A stretch of 64,000 nt of DNA from Clostridium cavendishii DSM 21758 (GCF_900141845.1 NZ_FQZB01000007.1:248001-312000); one strand, 5' to 3'; positions 17,544-27,283 are shown, counted from the stretch's first letter. Notes: a model not told the origin generated them from the sequence alone. Numbers and translations are program-made.

Positions 17544-18218
17544 ATGGAAGTATTAAGAGCCGAAAATTTGATTAAAAGTTATGGAAAAGACGAATTTAAA
17601 GTTAATGCTGTAAATGGAATTGATTTAATTATAACTAAAGGAGAGTTTGTAGCTGTAGTAGGGCCTAGCGGTTCAGGCAAAAGTACTCTATTACATTTAT
17701 TGGGAGGAGTTGATAATCCAACCGAAGGAAAAATTTATATTGATGGAATAGATATATATAGCTTAAAAGAGAGTGAACTTTCTATCCTTAGAAGAAGAAA
17801 GATAGGCTTTATATTTCAACAGTATAATCTTATTCCTGTGTTGAGTGCTAAAGAAAATATATTACTTCCTGTTTTATTAGATCATAAAAAACACGATGAA
17901 AGTTATACTGAGGAACTTATAAATGTACTTGGATTACAAGACAGAAAAAATCATCTTCCTTCCCAGTTATCAGGAGGACAGCAACAGAGAGTAGCAATAG
18001 GTAGAGCACTAGCAAATAAGCCTTCGATAATACTAGCAGATGAACCTACGGGAAATTTAGATTCAAAAAATTCAAAAGAAATTTTAGAACTTCTAAAGCT
18101 ATCAGTGAAAAAATTTAATCAAACTTTAATAGTTATAACACATGATCCAAAGTTAGCTAAGGAGGCAGATAGAGTAATAAGAATAGAAGATGGTAAGATT
18201 GTAAATGACTACAATTAA
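17544..18218 (+). CDS. ABC transporter ATP-binding protein 1 (MacB/LolD type)
   Basis: A 224-residue ATPase with Walker A GPSGSGKST, Q-loop FQQYNLIP, signature LSGGQQQR, Walker B IILADEPTG and switch His in VITHD. The MacB/LolD/antimicrobial-peptide subfamily fits the FtsX-type permease encoded next. The start is ATG 17544 behind AAAGGAGGAG; a GTG at 17523 lies inside the operator palindrome and is rejected. It is very similar to the second ATPase at 21339, including MEVLRAENL at the N-terminus, so the two arose by local duplication. It may also energise permease A, which has no ATPase of its own. Confidence 0.95.
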   Translation: MEVLRAENLIKSYGKDEFKVNAVNGIDLIITKGEFVAVVGPSGSGKSTLLHLLGGVDNPTEGKIYIDGIDIYSLKESELSILRRRKIGFIFQQYNLIPVLSAKENILLPVLLDHKKHDESYTEELINVLGLQDRKNHLPSQLSGGQQQRVAIGRALANKPSIILADEPTGNLDSKNSKEILELLKLSVKKFNQTLIVITHDPKLAKEADRVIRIEDGKIVNDYN

Positions 18219-18298
18219 ATATCAGAAAATATAGTATATACAATAAGTTATATAAAGGATATTCACAAAAATTTTATGCAAAGGTGATGAAAATTATT

Positions 18299-21004
18299 AT
18301 GAGAGGATATCTAGAATTAGCAAATAGAAATCTAATAAGACATAAAAAGAATACTCTAGTATGTATTATAGGAATAATTATAGGTACTGTTATTATGACT
18401 ATTACTAGTATAATTTATGAAGCAGAAAATAATACATTACAAGATAGTTTAAAAAAAGCTATTGGGTTTTATGATGTTAGATTTGAAAATCTTAACAAGG
18501 AGCAGGTTGAGAAATTAAAAAAAGATAAAAGAGTTAGTAATACGGCTATATATAAAAAAGTAGGAGTTTCTGAAATAGAGGGACGAAATATTAAGCAATA
18601 TTGTGATGTTTTAGCATTAGGAGAGGATGCTTATAATAAGGTATTCAACCTTGATATTATAGCTGGAAGAAGGCCTGAAAATGGAAATGAAATTCTTATG
18701 GAGAATGCTGTTGCTTTAAACATGGAAAGTTCAGTAAAGATAGGAGACATAGTTGAACTTGATATTTTAACAGGTAAAGTTGAAGCTAATGATTTAAATA
18801 ATAATTATATATATAATGAAATGAAAAGGCAAATGTCTGCTGTTGAATCTTATAAGATACAATCAGTTATAGAAAAAAAAGAAAAGAAAAAGTATAAATT
18901 AGTTGGTATTTTTCAATCACCGGAGGAATACAGCAATCAAGCAATTAATATGTTTACTAAATTAAATGCTGAAGATATTAATTCTATGAATAGCTTAGAT
19001 TTATTTGCATTAGTTAATTTACAGGTTTTGTTACCAGAACAACGTATAGCTGATGATTTAGGGATTAAGTATATACCTAAAACAAAATTTACACCTTTAC
19101 CACAAGGAAATATAGATTCTCAAATCAAATTCGTAGATTATACAAGTGTGAAAAAAACACATGGAGGATTAGGTTTTCTAGGTGCTGGAATTATAATGTT
19201 TGTTATTGGTATATTTATATTTGGAGTAACATACAATGTATTTAATATATCCATAGCTGAAAGGTTAAGACAATTTGGAATATTACGAGCTATAGGAGCA
19301 ACAAGAAGGCAATTGGGAATGTTAGTTTTTTATGAGGCATTTGTTGAATGTATAATAGGAATAACAATAGGAATAATGCTAGGAATAATAAATACAAAGG
19401 GATTATTATTTGTTTTTAGTAAGGTCTTAAATTTAGATTTTTCTTATATAAATGTGTCATTAAGTTTATTTAAATTAATAATAATTATAGTTATAATGTT
19501 TTTTATTGTGATGTTAGCAGCATATATAGCTTTATTTAAAGATAGTATATTATCACCTATACAATCTATGAGCGAAGTTACATTATTAAATATTAAGAAT
19601 TTGAATGAAACAAAAAATTATAAAAAGGTTAAAAAAATTAAAAAAATGTTTAATATAGAAGGAGAATTAGCATATAAGAATCTTTCAAGAAATGAAAAAA
19701 GAAATAAAAAGTGTTTAAAATCTATATCAGTAAGTATGGTAATTATATTATTCTTTTTTTGTCAAGTTTCATTTTATAAAGTTGAAAAGGTAAATGTAAT
19801 GCCTTCAAGTAAATGGGATATTAACTATTTAAGGATAAATAGTCCAATTTTTAAAGAAGATATTTCTAATTTAAAAAGAATTCAAGGAGTAGAAGAAGTT
19901 TATTCTAATAAAACAACTTCACTGGGAGTACCAATTGAAAAAAATAAAGTTAATAATAAGGTGATGATTAGCTTTGAAAGTTATATGAAAAATTTTAATG
20001 TACCTGAAAGATGTTATAAAAATTATTATGCTTTGAATACTTTATTTAGAGGAGTTGATGAAAAATCGTTAGATTTATACAAATCTAATTTAAAAGAAGG
20101 AGAGCTTAATTATAATAAATTGAAAGATAATGGAATAATAATTGTGAACTCAGGTACAACTAATCAAGCAATTAATAGAGGATTTAATGTTGATTATGAG
20201 TTTTATGATATGGAAAATATTTTAAATGTAAAGGTAGGCGATAAGTTAAAAATACCTATAAGAGAAAAGCTTAATAATTATTCTGATATGGAAAAATATT
20301 TTAATAATGATACATCGGATTTTAAGGAATTTACAGTATTAGCTATAGTAGATAAAGATGTATTTTTAGATAATATGAGTAATAGAAATCCTAAAAACCT
20401 AACTCATGATGTAACATTTATAACAGCAAATGAAGTTTTTGATAAAGAGAAAATTGATACAACAAGTAATTTATTTATTAAAACTAATAAAAGTTTAAAT
20501 AGAGAAGATATTTTGAAGGGAATAGGACAAGTTGCATCAGTTCATTATGATAGTTATACAGATTTTTATTCTAGAATGGTAGATTACAATAATAGTGTTA
20601 CTAGAAGTTTATGTTGGGATATAAATTTTGCAATAAATATATTAATAATAGTTATTATTAATATAATGAACACTTTTAATGCTAATATTTTAATAAGAAA
20701 TAAGGAATTTGGAGCTTTAAGAGCTATAGGAACAACAAAAAAACAGTTAAATAATATGTTGTTATTAGAAGTTATATTTTTAGGAATAGTAGCTTCTGTA
20801 TTTGGTTTAATATTTGGTTCATTTCCAGCATGTTTATCACAAATGAGTATGAATAATTTTAATAAAAGCACTTTTAGCATGATAGTAATTATTACATGCT
20901 TAACTATAATAGCTTTAATTATTATATGTGTTTTGAGTACTTTAATTCCACTTAGAAAGCTTAAAAACCTAAGTATAGTTGATAATATTAGGAATGAGGA
21001 ATAA
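18299..21004 (+). CDS. FtsX/MacB-type ABC permease B
   Basis: A 901-residue paralogue of permeases A and C, with the same two-module FtsX layout, N-terminal GYLELANRNLIRHKKN and C-terminal LSIVDNIRNEE. The ATG at 18299 is chosen because AAAGGTGATG lies ten bases upstream and because the protein then starts in register with its paralogues; GTG 18284 and ATG 18287 fall inside the Shine-Dalgarno. It follows ATPase 1 by 80 bases with no terminator, so the two form one ATPase-permease unit under the palindrome-marked promoter. Confidence 0.92.
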   Translation: MRGYLELANRNLIRHKKNTLVCIIGIIIGTVIMTITSIIYEAENNTLQDSLKKAIGFYDVRFENLNKEQVEKLKKDKRVSNTAIYKKVGVSEIEGRNIKQYCDVLALGEDAYNKVFNLDIIAGRRPENGNEILMENAVALNMESSVKIGDIVELDILTGKVEANDLNNNYIYNEMKRQMSAVESYKIQSVIEKKEKKKYKLVGIFQSPEEYSNQAINMFTKLNAEDINSMNSLDLFALVNLQVLLPEQRIADDLGIKYIPKTKFTPLPQGNIDSQIKFVDYTSVKKTHGGLGFLGAGIIMFVIGIFIFGVTYNVFNISIAERLRQFGILRAIGATRRQLGMLVFYEAFVECIIGITIGIMLGIINTKGLLFVFSKVLNLDFSYINVSLSLFKLIIIIVIMFFIVMLAAYIALFKDSILSPIQSMSEVTLLNIKNLNETKNYKKVKKIKKMFNIEGELAYKNLSRNEKRNKKCLKSISVSMVIILFFFCQVSFYKVEKVNVMPSSKWDINYLRINSPIFKEDISNLKRIQGVEEVYSNKTTSLGVPIEKNKVNNKVMISFESYMKNFNVPERCYKNYYALNTLFRGVDEKSLDLYKSNLKEGELNYNKLKDNGIIIVNSGTTNQAINRGFNVDYEFYDMENILNVKVGDKLKIPIREKLNNYSDMEKYFNNDTSDFKEFTVLAIVDKDVFLDNMSNRNPKNLTHDVTFITANEVFDKEKIDTTSNLFIKTNKSLNREDILKGIGQVASVHYDSYTDFYSRMVDYNNSVTRSLCWDINFAINILIIVIINIMNTFNANILIRNKEFGALRAIGTTKKQLNNMLLLEVIFLGIVASVFGLIFGSFPACLSQMSMNNFNKSTFSMIVIITCLTIIALIIICVLSTLIPLRKLKNLSIVDNIRNEE

Positions 21005-21014
21005 ATTTTATTTT

Positions 21015-21060
21015 AACTCCATCAAAGTTAGAGCTTTTTCTAACTTTGATGGAGTTATTT
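21015..21060 (+). terminator. Terminator after permease B
   Basis: A perfect 16-bp stem, AACTCCATCAAAGTTA with TAACTTTGATGGAGTT. The T-run after it is modest. Confidence 0.75.
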
Positions 21061-21338
21061 GAATTGAATAATATAAAAAACTATATATTAACTAGTACGT
21101 TAGAATTATCTCTTGAAGAAGTTATTATTATGATGATGTTAAAGGAAATCAAGAGTAGATACTCTAATTAATAAACATAAAAAATAAATATAAGTAAAAG
21201 TATAAAAGTTACGAAAAAATTACAATTGTTTTACAATAATGTAATGAATATCAACAAATACGTGATAAATGGTAAAATGTTTGTATAAGAATTAAAAATA
21301 ATTGAAATTTTTAATAAATATTATATTTGGAGGGTAAA
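21061..21338 (+). other. Intergenic stretch between transporter units
   Basis: The 334 bases between permease B and ATPase 2 hold the terminator, then a 40-codon open frame (21049-21171, ending KEIKSRYSN) with no ribosome site and an ATG inside the terminator stem. It looks like a remnant rather than a gene. Further on is an ATTGT-TTT-ACAAT inverted repeat near 21223-21235. The palindrome found before ATPase 1 is absent here. A weak promoter (TCAACA-16-TAAAAT, 21251-21278) may serve ATPase 2. Confidence 0.4.
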
Positions 21339-22034
21339 ATGGAGGTTCTAAGAGCTGAAAATTTAGTTAAAAGTTATGGAAAAGATGAAGCACAAGTTAA
21401 TGCTGTAACTGGAATTAACTTAAGTATAAATAAAGGAGAGTTTGTAGCTATAGTAGGCCCTAGTGGTTCTGGTAAAAGTACTCTTTTACATTTGCTAGGT
21501 GGGGTTGATAATCCAACTAGTGGGAAGGTATATATTGATGGTGTGGATATCTATAGTTTAAAAGAAAATGAACTTTCTATTCTTAGAAGAAGAAAGATTG
21601 GATTTATTTTTCAATATTATAATCTTATACCAGTTTTAAATGCAAAAGAAAATATATTAATACCTGTTTTATTAGATCATAAGAAAGAAGATTATAATTA
21701 TATTGAAGAGCTTATTAATGTACTTGGCTTAGAAAAAAGAAAAAGTCACTTACCATCTCAACTATCCGGGGGACAACAGCAAAGAGTTGCAATAGGTAGA
21801 GCATTAGCAAATAAACCTTCAATAATATTAGCAGATGAGCCTACAGGAAATTTAGATTCAAAGAATACAAAAGAAATATTAGAACTTCTAAAATTATCAG
21901 TAAAGAAGTTTAATCAAACGTTAGTAGTTATAACACATGATTTAAATTTAGCAAGACAAGCAGATAGAATAATAAGGATAGCAGATGGAGAAATTGTTGG
22001 TGATAAATATAACAATGTAGAGAGTGTTATATAA
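21339..22034 (+). CDS. ABC transporter ATP-binding protein 2 (MacB/LolD type)
   Basis: A 231-residue ATPase nearly parallel in sequence to ATPase 1: GPSGSGKST, FQYYNLIP in place of FQQYNLIP (a Tyr follows the Q-loop Gln), LSGGQQQR, IILADEPTG, VITHD. The ATG at 21339 follows GGAGGG; the TTG at 21327 is part of the ribosome site. The C-terminus is a few residues longer than in ATPase 1. It lies 95 bases before permease C and probably forms an exporter with it. Confidence 0.95.
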   Translation: MEVLRAENLVKSYGKDEAQVNAVTGINLSINKGEFVAIVGPSGSGKSTLLHLLGGVDNPTSGKVYIDGVDIYSLKENELSILRRRKIGFIFQYYNLIPVLNAKENILIPVLLDHKKEDYNYIEELINVLGLEKRKSHLPSQLSGGQQQRVAIGRALANKPSIILADEPTGNLDSKNTKEILELLKLSVKKFNQTLVVITHDLNLARQADRIIRIADGEIVGDKYNNVESVI

Positions 22035-22129
22035 AATGGGTAAATTATGGACAATTTAATCTAATTGTTTAAATTAATATAATAAAAAAATTAAAGAGTA
22101 TTTTAGGAAAGGATCAAATAGTAATAATT

Positions 22130-24802
22130 ATGAAAAGCTATCTAGAATTAGCTAATAGAAACTTAATAAATAATAGAAAGAACACTTTAGTATGCATTAT
22201 AGGCATAATATTAGGAACAGTTATTATGACAACTACAAGTATAATTTATAGAGCTGAAAGTAATACATCAGAAGAGGCATTAAAAAAGGCTGTAGGCTAT
22301 TATGATGTTAAATTTGAAAATCTTAGTAAAGAGCAGATTAAAAATTTGAAAAATGATAAAAGAGTTAGTAATTCTGCTGTTTATAAAAAAATAGGTATTT
22401 CAGAGGTTAAGAATAATTTTGAAAATCAATATTATGATGTATTAGCGCTAGGTAATGATGCTTATAATAATATATTCACATTTGATATTATAGCAGGTAG
22501 AAAACCAGAAAATAGTAGTGAAATTCTTATTGATAATTTTGTTTTAGAAACAATAGGAAAAGGGAGAAGGATTGGAGATAATATTGACTTTGATGTTCTA
22601 TCTGGTCAGGTTTCGAGAGATGATTTGATATTTAAATCTAAACACAAAGGTAGCTATGATATTAAATCGATTATAGAAAAAAAAGAAAAGAAAAGTTATA
22701 AGATAGTAGGTATTTTTCAATCGCCAGAAGAGTATAAGAATAAGGCAAATACTATGTTTACTAGATTGACAGATGAAGAAATTAAATCAATGGATAAGTT
22801 AGACGTACTTGGAACATTAAAGTTTACTGACATGTATTTAGAAGATGGGATATCTAAAGATTTAGGAATAAAGTATATACCGAAAGTTGTAGTGCCAGAT
22901 TATTTACAAGAAGGAGCAATACAATCTCAAGTTAAATGGCCAGATTATAGCTCAGTAAAAAATGCTGGTGGTGGGCTAGGTGCAGTAGGTGGAGTAATTA
23001 TAATATTTGTTGTTTGCTTGTTTGTATTCGGAGTTATATATAATGCTTTTAATATATCAATAGTTGAACGCTTAAAACAGTTCGGTATACTTAGAGCAGT
23101 TGGAGCAACTAGAAAGCAATTGGGTAAATTGATTTTTTATGAAGCATTTATTATATATATAATAGGGATAACGGTAGGATTAGTGCTAGGTGTAGTAAAT
23201 ACAAGGGTGTTAGTTTTTGGTTTGTGTAAATTATTTGAATTAGATTTTTCATCTATAAAATTTTCAATATCTTTAAGCTATTTTGTAATTATTCCATTAA
23301 GCATATTATTTATTGTGATGTTAGCAGCAAATAAAGCTTTATTTAAAGATACAAAATTATCTCCTATACAATCTATGAATGAATCTACATTAATAGATGA
23401 TTCTAAAATAGATAAAGTGAATGATATTAAAAAAATAAATAAAATATTTAATATAGAAGGAGAATTATCTTATAAAAATCTTTCTAGAAATAAAAAAAGA
23501 AATAAGACATGTTTAAAATCTATAGCTTTAAGTATGATAATTATAATGTTTTTCTTCTCTCAAATATTTTTATACAAAATAGAAGAGTCTAGCATTATGC
23601 CTTCAAACAATTGGGATATTAAATATTCAAGAATAAATAGGTCATTTTCTAATGAAGATATGTCAAATTTAAAGAAGGTTTCAGGAGTTGAAGATGTGTA
23701 TGTTGATAAAACAATTTCTATTGGTATACCAATAGAAGAAAATAAACTAAATAAGCGAATTTTAGAAAGTTATAGTAGTCATACTACGGACATGGGTCAA
23801 CCTGAAAGGGGATATAAAAACTATTATGGAGTAAAGAGCATATTTAGAGCGGTGGATGAAAATACATTAAAAGTATATGAAAGTAATTTAAAAGAGGGGG
23901 AGCTTAATTATAGTAAATTGATGAATGATGGTATAATAATTGTAAATTCAGGTACTACAGAAGTTGTTGCAAATATGGGGCAAGCTGGAATAAATCATTA
24001 TTTTTACGATGTTGAAAAAATATTAGATGTAAAAGTAGGGGATAAAATAAAAATACCTATAGGCCAAAGTTTTACTATAGGAGAAGATATGAAAAAGTAT
24101 TTTAATAGTGGGCATGTTGATACATCAAAGTTCAAAGAATTTACTGTAATTGGTATAGTAGCCAAGGATGCTTTACGAAATGCAATTAATACTAGAAAAC
24201 CAGAAAATTTAACAGAAGATATAACTTTTATAACATCTAATGATGTCTTTTATAAACTAGGTATTAATGTGGTGGGAGATTTAGATATTAAAACAAATAT
24301 AAATGGAGACAGAACAGAAGCTCTAAAAGGTATAAAAGAGTATGCATCTAGTAATTATGATAGTAATATAGATTTGTATTCAAAAATGATAGATTATAAA
24401 AATAGTGTTAATAGAGCTTTGTGTTGGGATGTTAATTTTGAGATAAATATATTAGTTATAGTTATTCTTAATATTGTTAATACTTTTAATGCAAGTATTA
24501 TAGCAAGAAAAAAAGAGTTAGCGTCATTAAGGGCTATAGGAATGACTCGTAAACAAATAAATAAAATGTTATTATTAGAGGGTGCATTTTTAGGAGTTTT
24601 AGCATCATTCTTAGGTTTAATACTAGGTACATTACCTTCATATCTTTCTCAAATGTTCATGTACCAGAAGGATTATGGAAAACTAACCTTAATTTCATTA
24701 ATAACCATAATTGTTCTGATAATTATATGTATATTGAGTACTATTGGCTCGCTTAGAAAACTAAGGAATTTAAGTATAGTTGATAATATTAGAAGTGAAT
24801 AA
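22130..24802 (+). CDS. FtsX/MacB-type ABC permease C
   Basis: An 890-residue paralogue of permeases A and B. It has N-terminal MKSYLELANRNLINNRKN, FtsX helices at ~285-420 and again at the C-terminus, and ends LSIVDNIRSE. The second outside domain keeps the shared pieces RAVDENTL, EGELNYSKL and IIIVNSGTT. The ribosome site is poor (AGGAAAGG is about 16 bases from the ATG), so translation may be weaker than for the others. It is downstream of ATPase 2. The substrate is unknown; antimicrobial peptide export or removal is an inference from the family. Confidence 0.92.
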   Translation: MKSYLELANRNLINNRKNTLVCIIGIILGTVIMTTTSIIYRAESNTSEEALKKAVGYYDVKFENLSKEQIKNLKNDKRVSNSAVYKKIGISEVKNNFENQYYDVLALGNDAYNNIFTFDIIAGRKPENSSEILIDNFVLETIGKGRRIGDNIDFDVLSGQVSRDDLIFKSKHKGSYDIKSIIEKKEKKSYKIVGIFQSPEEYKNKANTMFTRLTDEEIKSMDKLDVLGTLKFTDMYLEDGISKDLGIKYIPKVVVPDYLQEGAIQSQVKWPDYSSVKNAGGGLGAVGGVIIIFVVCLFVFGVIYNAFNISIVERLKQFGILRAVGATRKQLGKLIFYEAFIIYIIGITVGLVLGVVNTRVLVFGLCKLFELDFSSIKFSISLSYFVIIPLSILFIVMLAANKALFKDTKLSPIQSMNESTLIDDSKIDKVNDIKKINKIFNIEGELSYKNLSRNKKRNKTCLKSIALSMIIIMFFFSQIFLYKIEESSIMPSNNWDIKYSRINRSFSNEDMSNLKKVSGVEDVYVDKTISIGIPIEENKLNKRILESYSSHTTDMGQPERGYKNYYGVKSIFRAVDENTLKVYESNLKEGELNYSKLMNDGIIIVNSGTTEVVANMGQAGINHYFYDVEKILDVKVGDKIKIPIGQSFTIGEDMKKYFNSGHVDTSKFKEFTVIGIVAKDALRNAINTRKPENLTEDITFITSNDVFYKLGINVVGDLDIKTNINGDRTEALKGIKEYASSNYDSNIDLYSKMIDYKNSVNRALCWDVNFEINILVIVILNIVNTFNASIIARKKELASLRAIGMTRKQINKMLLLEGAFLGVLASFLGLILGTLPSYLSQMFMYQKDYGKLTLISLITIIVLIIICILSTIGSLRKLRNLSIVDNIRSE

Positions 24803-25002
24803 GATATATGGTGTAATTTAGAAGCTACATTTACCTTAATATATTTGTTAAAAACAAAATAAAAGCAATATTAAATTTATTTTTTAGAAATCATATTATA
24901 GTATATATATTATTTATAAAAGAAATTTAATAATCTTTTAAGTTAATATTTGCACATATTAAAAGGTTATTTTAAAACTAATAATAAATAAGGGATAAAA
25001 TG

Positions 25003-25031
25003 TTGACTTTATATTCTGCTAACTATACTAT
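25003..25031 (+). promoter_or_regulatory. Promoter of the pentapeptide-repeat gene
   Basis: TTGACT (25003-25008), a 17-base spacer and TACTAT (25026-25031), 42 bases before the start codon. The rest of the 271-base gap after permease C shows no gene. Confidence 0.7.
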
Positions 25032-25073
25032 GAAACTTAGATAAATAAATACTAAGTTTTACTGGAGGTAAAA

Positions 25074-25718
25074 ATGGCTAGAAATAATAGTGTTAAGGGT
25101 AATTTTAACTATAATAATATAGAAAAGACAAATAAGAATTTTATGTATAAGAATCTTAGAAGAAGTAATTGCTATAATTGCAATTTTTCAAATTCAAATT
25201 TTGATTTTTCAACCTTTAGAGGTGCTCATTTTAAATCATGTGATTTTTATGGAGCTAGTTTTATATGGACAGAATTTATTGGAACCAATTTAAAAGGAAG
25301 TAAATTTAAAGCTGCTAAGTTTGAAAATACAGTGTTTGAAGGTGTTAACTTAGATGGTGTAGAGTTTAAAGATGCTAAATTTAAAAATACTATATTTGTT
25401 GGAACAGATATTAACAAAGCACGTAATCTTAAATTTAAACAAGGTGAAGTTAGAGTTTTTGAAGGAATGCCAAAGATTAACATAAGTGAAGCTCTAGAAG
25501 CTTCTATTAAAAGTGCTATGGAAAACAGGTATGTTAAAACTTCAAGAATTTTTGATACTAAGGATGATGGCATAAATTTACTTAACATAATGATTTTATT
25601 AGAACATTTTGATGAAGAAGCGCTTATAAAAGGTTTAGGAATTATTGAAAGAGAGATAGATAGAGATTTTTATACTTTAAGTTATATTATAAAGTTTTTA
25701 AAAAGCAGAGAATTTTAA
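25074..25718 (+). CDS. Pentapeptide-repeat protein
   Basis: A 214-residue protein. About residues 25-115 consist of tandem five-residue units of the A(D/N)LXX type, here often (N/K)F(K/E)XX with central Phe or Leu (SNFDF, STFRG, ANFEN-like). They should form a right-handed quadrilateral beta-helix. The last ~80 residues are helical and unrelated. Some members, such as Qnr and MfpA, mimic DNA and protect gyrase; others have unknown roles. No direct evidence ties this one to resistance, although it follows an exporter cluster. It has its own promoter and the ATG follows TGGAGG. Confidence 0.85.
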   Translation: MARNNSVKGNFNYNNIEKTNKNFMYKNLRRSNCYNCNFSNSNFDFSTFRGAHFKSCDFYGASFIWTEFIGTNLKGSKFKAAKFENTVFEGVNLDGVEFKDAKFKNTIFVGTDINKARNLKFKQGEVRVFEGMPKINISEALEASIKSAMENRYVKTSRIFDTKDDGINLLNIMILLEHFDEEALIKGLGIIEREIDRDFYTLSYIIKFLKSREF

Positions 25719-25780
25719 ATATATGAATAATAGTCTTGAATTTTAGTGAAAAAATAGAAAGCAATACTTAGAAAGATAAA

Positions 25781-25821
25781 AAAGAGCCCACAATTTTAAT
25801 AGTTGTGAGTTCTTTTTCTTT
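25781..25821. terminator. Bidirectional terminator
   Basis: AAAGAGCCCACAA pairs with TTGTGAGTTCTTT (one mismatch), with T runs in both directions. It lies between convergent genes. Confidence 0.8.
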
Positions 25822-25843
25822 TAAAAGAATAATTTAATCACTA

Positions 25844-26143
25844 TTATAATGTATTTAAATATCGTTCTCCTCTAAAAGTTATTTTAGCTTTATTATCATA
25901 AATAGTTATCTTACCACCTGCTGTAGCAAATTTAATATTTTCTATACAACCCTTATCTTTTTGAAGTGAATGTAATATATTCATTACTAAATCATTTGGA
26001 TATTTTGGTATATATCTCGAAATATCTAATTCTTCTGTTTCTTGTAAATCAGTTAAGATTATTTTTTCTATTTCTAGTTCAAGTAATTTAGCCTTTTCAA
26101 GTTCGATTTCTTTAGAATCTTTTTTAGCTACTTTCTTTTTCAT
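25844..26143 (-). CDS. Hypothetical protein, charged N-terminus
   Basis: A 99-residue protein that I do not recognise. The first ~45 residues are highly charged (Lys/Glu) and probably helical; residues ~55-99 look like a small alpha/beta unit (DLVMNILHSLQKD, KFATAGGKITIYDNKAKI). There is no signal peptide or membrane segment. GGAGGATTAG stands before the ATG on the minus strand, which supports a real gene, and it shares a terminator with the converging pentapeptide gene. Confidence 0.65.
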   Translation of the reverse strand: MKKKVAKKDSKEIELEKAKLLELEIEKIILTDLQETEELDISRYIPKYPNDLVMNILHSLQKDKGCIENIKFATAGGKITIYDNKAKITFRGERYLNTL

Positions 26144-26459
26144 AAACTAATCCTCCAAGAATATATTTATTTTGATAAAATGCATATAAAAAATAATAAA
26201 TTTAAATAAGGATATTATTTTTTATATTCCTAAAGTATATATTCTACAAGATTCATTGAAAACCTTTGTTTTTCATAATATTTTGAAAATTAAGCATTTT
26301 AATAAATTATACATAATGAGTGTAATTTAGCAAACAGTTATAAATGTTTTATATTGTTTTTGTAAACTAAATAGAGAAAAGTTTATTTATACATAGACAA
26401 ATATGGAGAAAAGTTTTATAATAGTGATATAGTAATCATATAAGAAAAGAGGGGTATTT
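26144..26459 (+). other. Divergent intergenic region
   Basis: 316 A+T-rich bases between divergent genes. A promoter for the rightward gene is at 26394-26422. I see no RNA motif, repeat or further coding stretch. Confidence 0.5.
26394..26422 (+). promoter_or_regulatory. Promoter of the DUF2087 regulator gene
   Basis: TAGACA (26394-26399), a 17-base spacer and TATAAT (26417-26422), 38 bases before the ATG. Confidence 0.7.
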
Positions 26460-27230
26460 ATGGAGGAAAAAGGTAATGAGGTTTTTTGGAATGCTAGAAT
26501 AGAAGATCTTAAGAATGGTTATGTAAAAGATGAAGAAAAACTCACTTGTCTAATATGTAATGAAACTTTTGAATGTGGACGTATTTACAGTGTAGAAGAG
26601 AATTTTTATGATGCTAAAAAAACAGTAGAACACCACATAAAAGAAAAACACAGTTCAATGCTTGAGTATTTACTAAATATGAATTCTAGTTTTACTGGCA
26701 TATCAGAAATACAAAAATCAGTTTTAAAGCTTATGGCAGCAGGGGTTTCGGATAAGGAGATAGCAACTATGTTAAGCTTAGCACCATCTACTATAAGAAA
26801 TCACAGATATAAACTAAGAGAAAAGGAAAAACAGGCAAAATTATTTTTAACTATGATGGAATTATTAGCTGAAAATACTAATAAAAAAATAACCAAGCTA
26901 GAAAAGGCTGATATATGTGATGCTCATAAAAGTGCAACCACTTTAGATGATAGATTCAATATAACAGATAAAGAAAAGGCTGAGGTTATAAAAAACTATA
27001 TAAATACAAATGGAAGTTTAAAAAACTATCCATCAAAGGAAAAGAAGAAGATAATAGTATTAGAAGTTATAAAAGCAAATTTTCAAAAAGATAAGGTTTA
27101 TTCAGAAAAAGAAGTAAATAGAATTTTGAGTAGAATATATGAGGATTATGCAACGATTAGAAGAGCATTAATAGAATATGGTTTTTTAGATAGGTCAAAT
27201 GATTGTGGAAGTTATTGGGTAAAAGAGTAA
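26460..27230 (+). CDS. Zinc-finger / LuxR-type HTH / DUF2087 regulator
   Basis: A 256-residue protein in three parts. Residues ~24-65 carry CLIC and later C...H...H residues that could bind zinc. Residues ~80-125 form a LuxR/GerE-like helix-turn-helix (LMAAGVSDKEIATMLSLA, then STIRNHRYKLREK). Residues ~180-256 match DUF2087 (LKNYPSKEKKKIIVL ... LIEYGFLDRSNDCGSYW). DUF2087 is found in regulators and next to acetyltransferases in Firmicutes. It is likely a DNA-binding regulator; the ligand and targets are unknown. An acetyltransferase gene follows 53 bases downstream. Confidence 0.82.
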   Translation: MEEKGNEVFWNARIEDLKNGYVKDEEKLTCLICNETFECGRIYSVEENFYDAKKTVEHHIKEKHSSMLEYLLNMNSSFTGISEIQKSVLKLMAAGVSDKEIATMLSLAPSTIRNHRYKLREKEKQAKLFLTMMELLAENTNKKITKLEKADICDAHKSATTLDDRFNITDKEKAEVIKNYINTNGSLKNYPSKEKKKIIVLEVIKANFQKDKVYSEKEVNRILSRIYEDYATIRRALIEYGFLDRSNDCGSYWVKE

Positions 27231-27283
27231 AGTGCTAAATTGCAATTTTAACTCAAAATTAAAGAATATTGGAGTTTTTTGTT

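Noticed and set aside
12988..24802. BceRS-BceAB type bacitracin-sensing module
   Set aside because: The kinase has a large outside domain and a HAMP domain, unlike BceS, and the permeases have two large outside domains instead of the single one of BceB.
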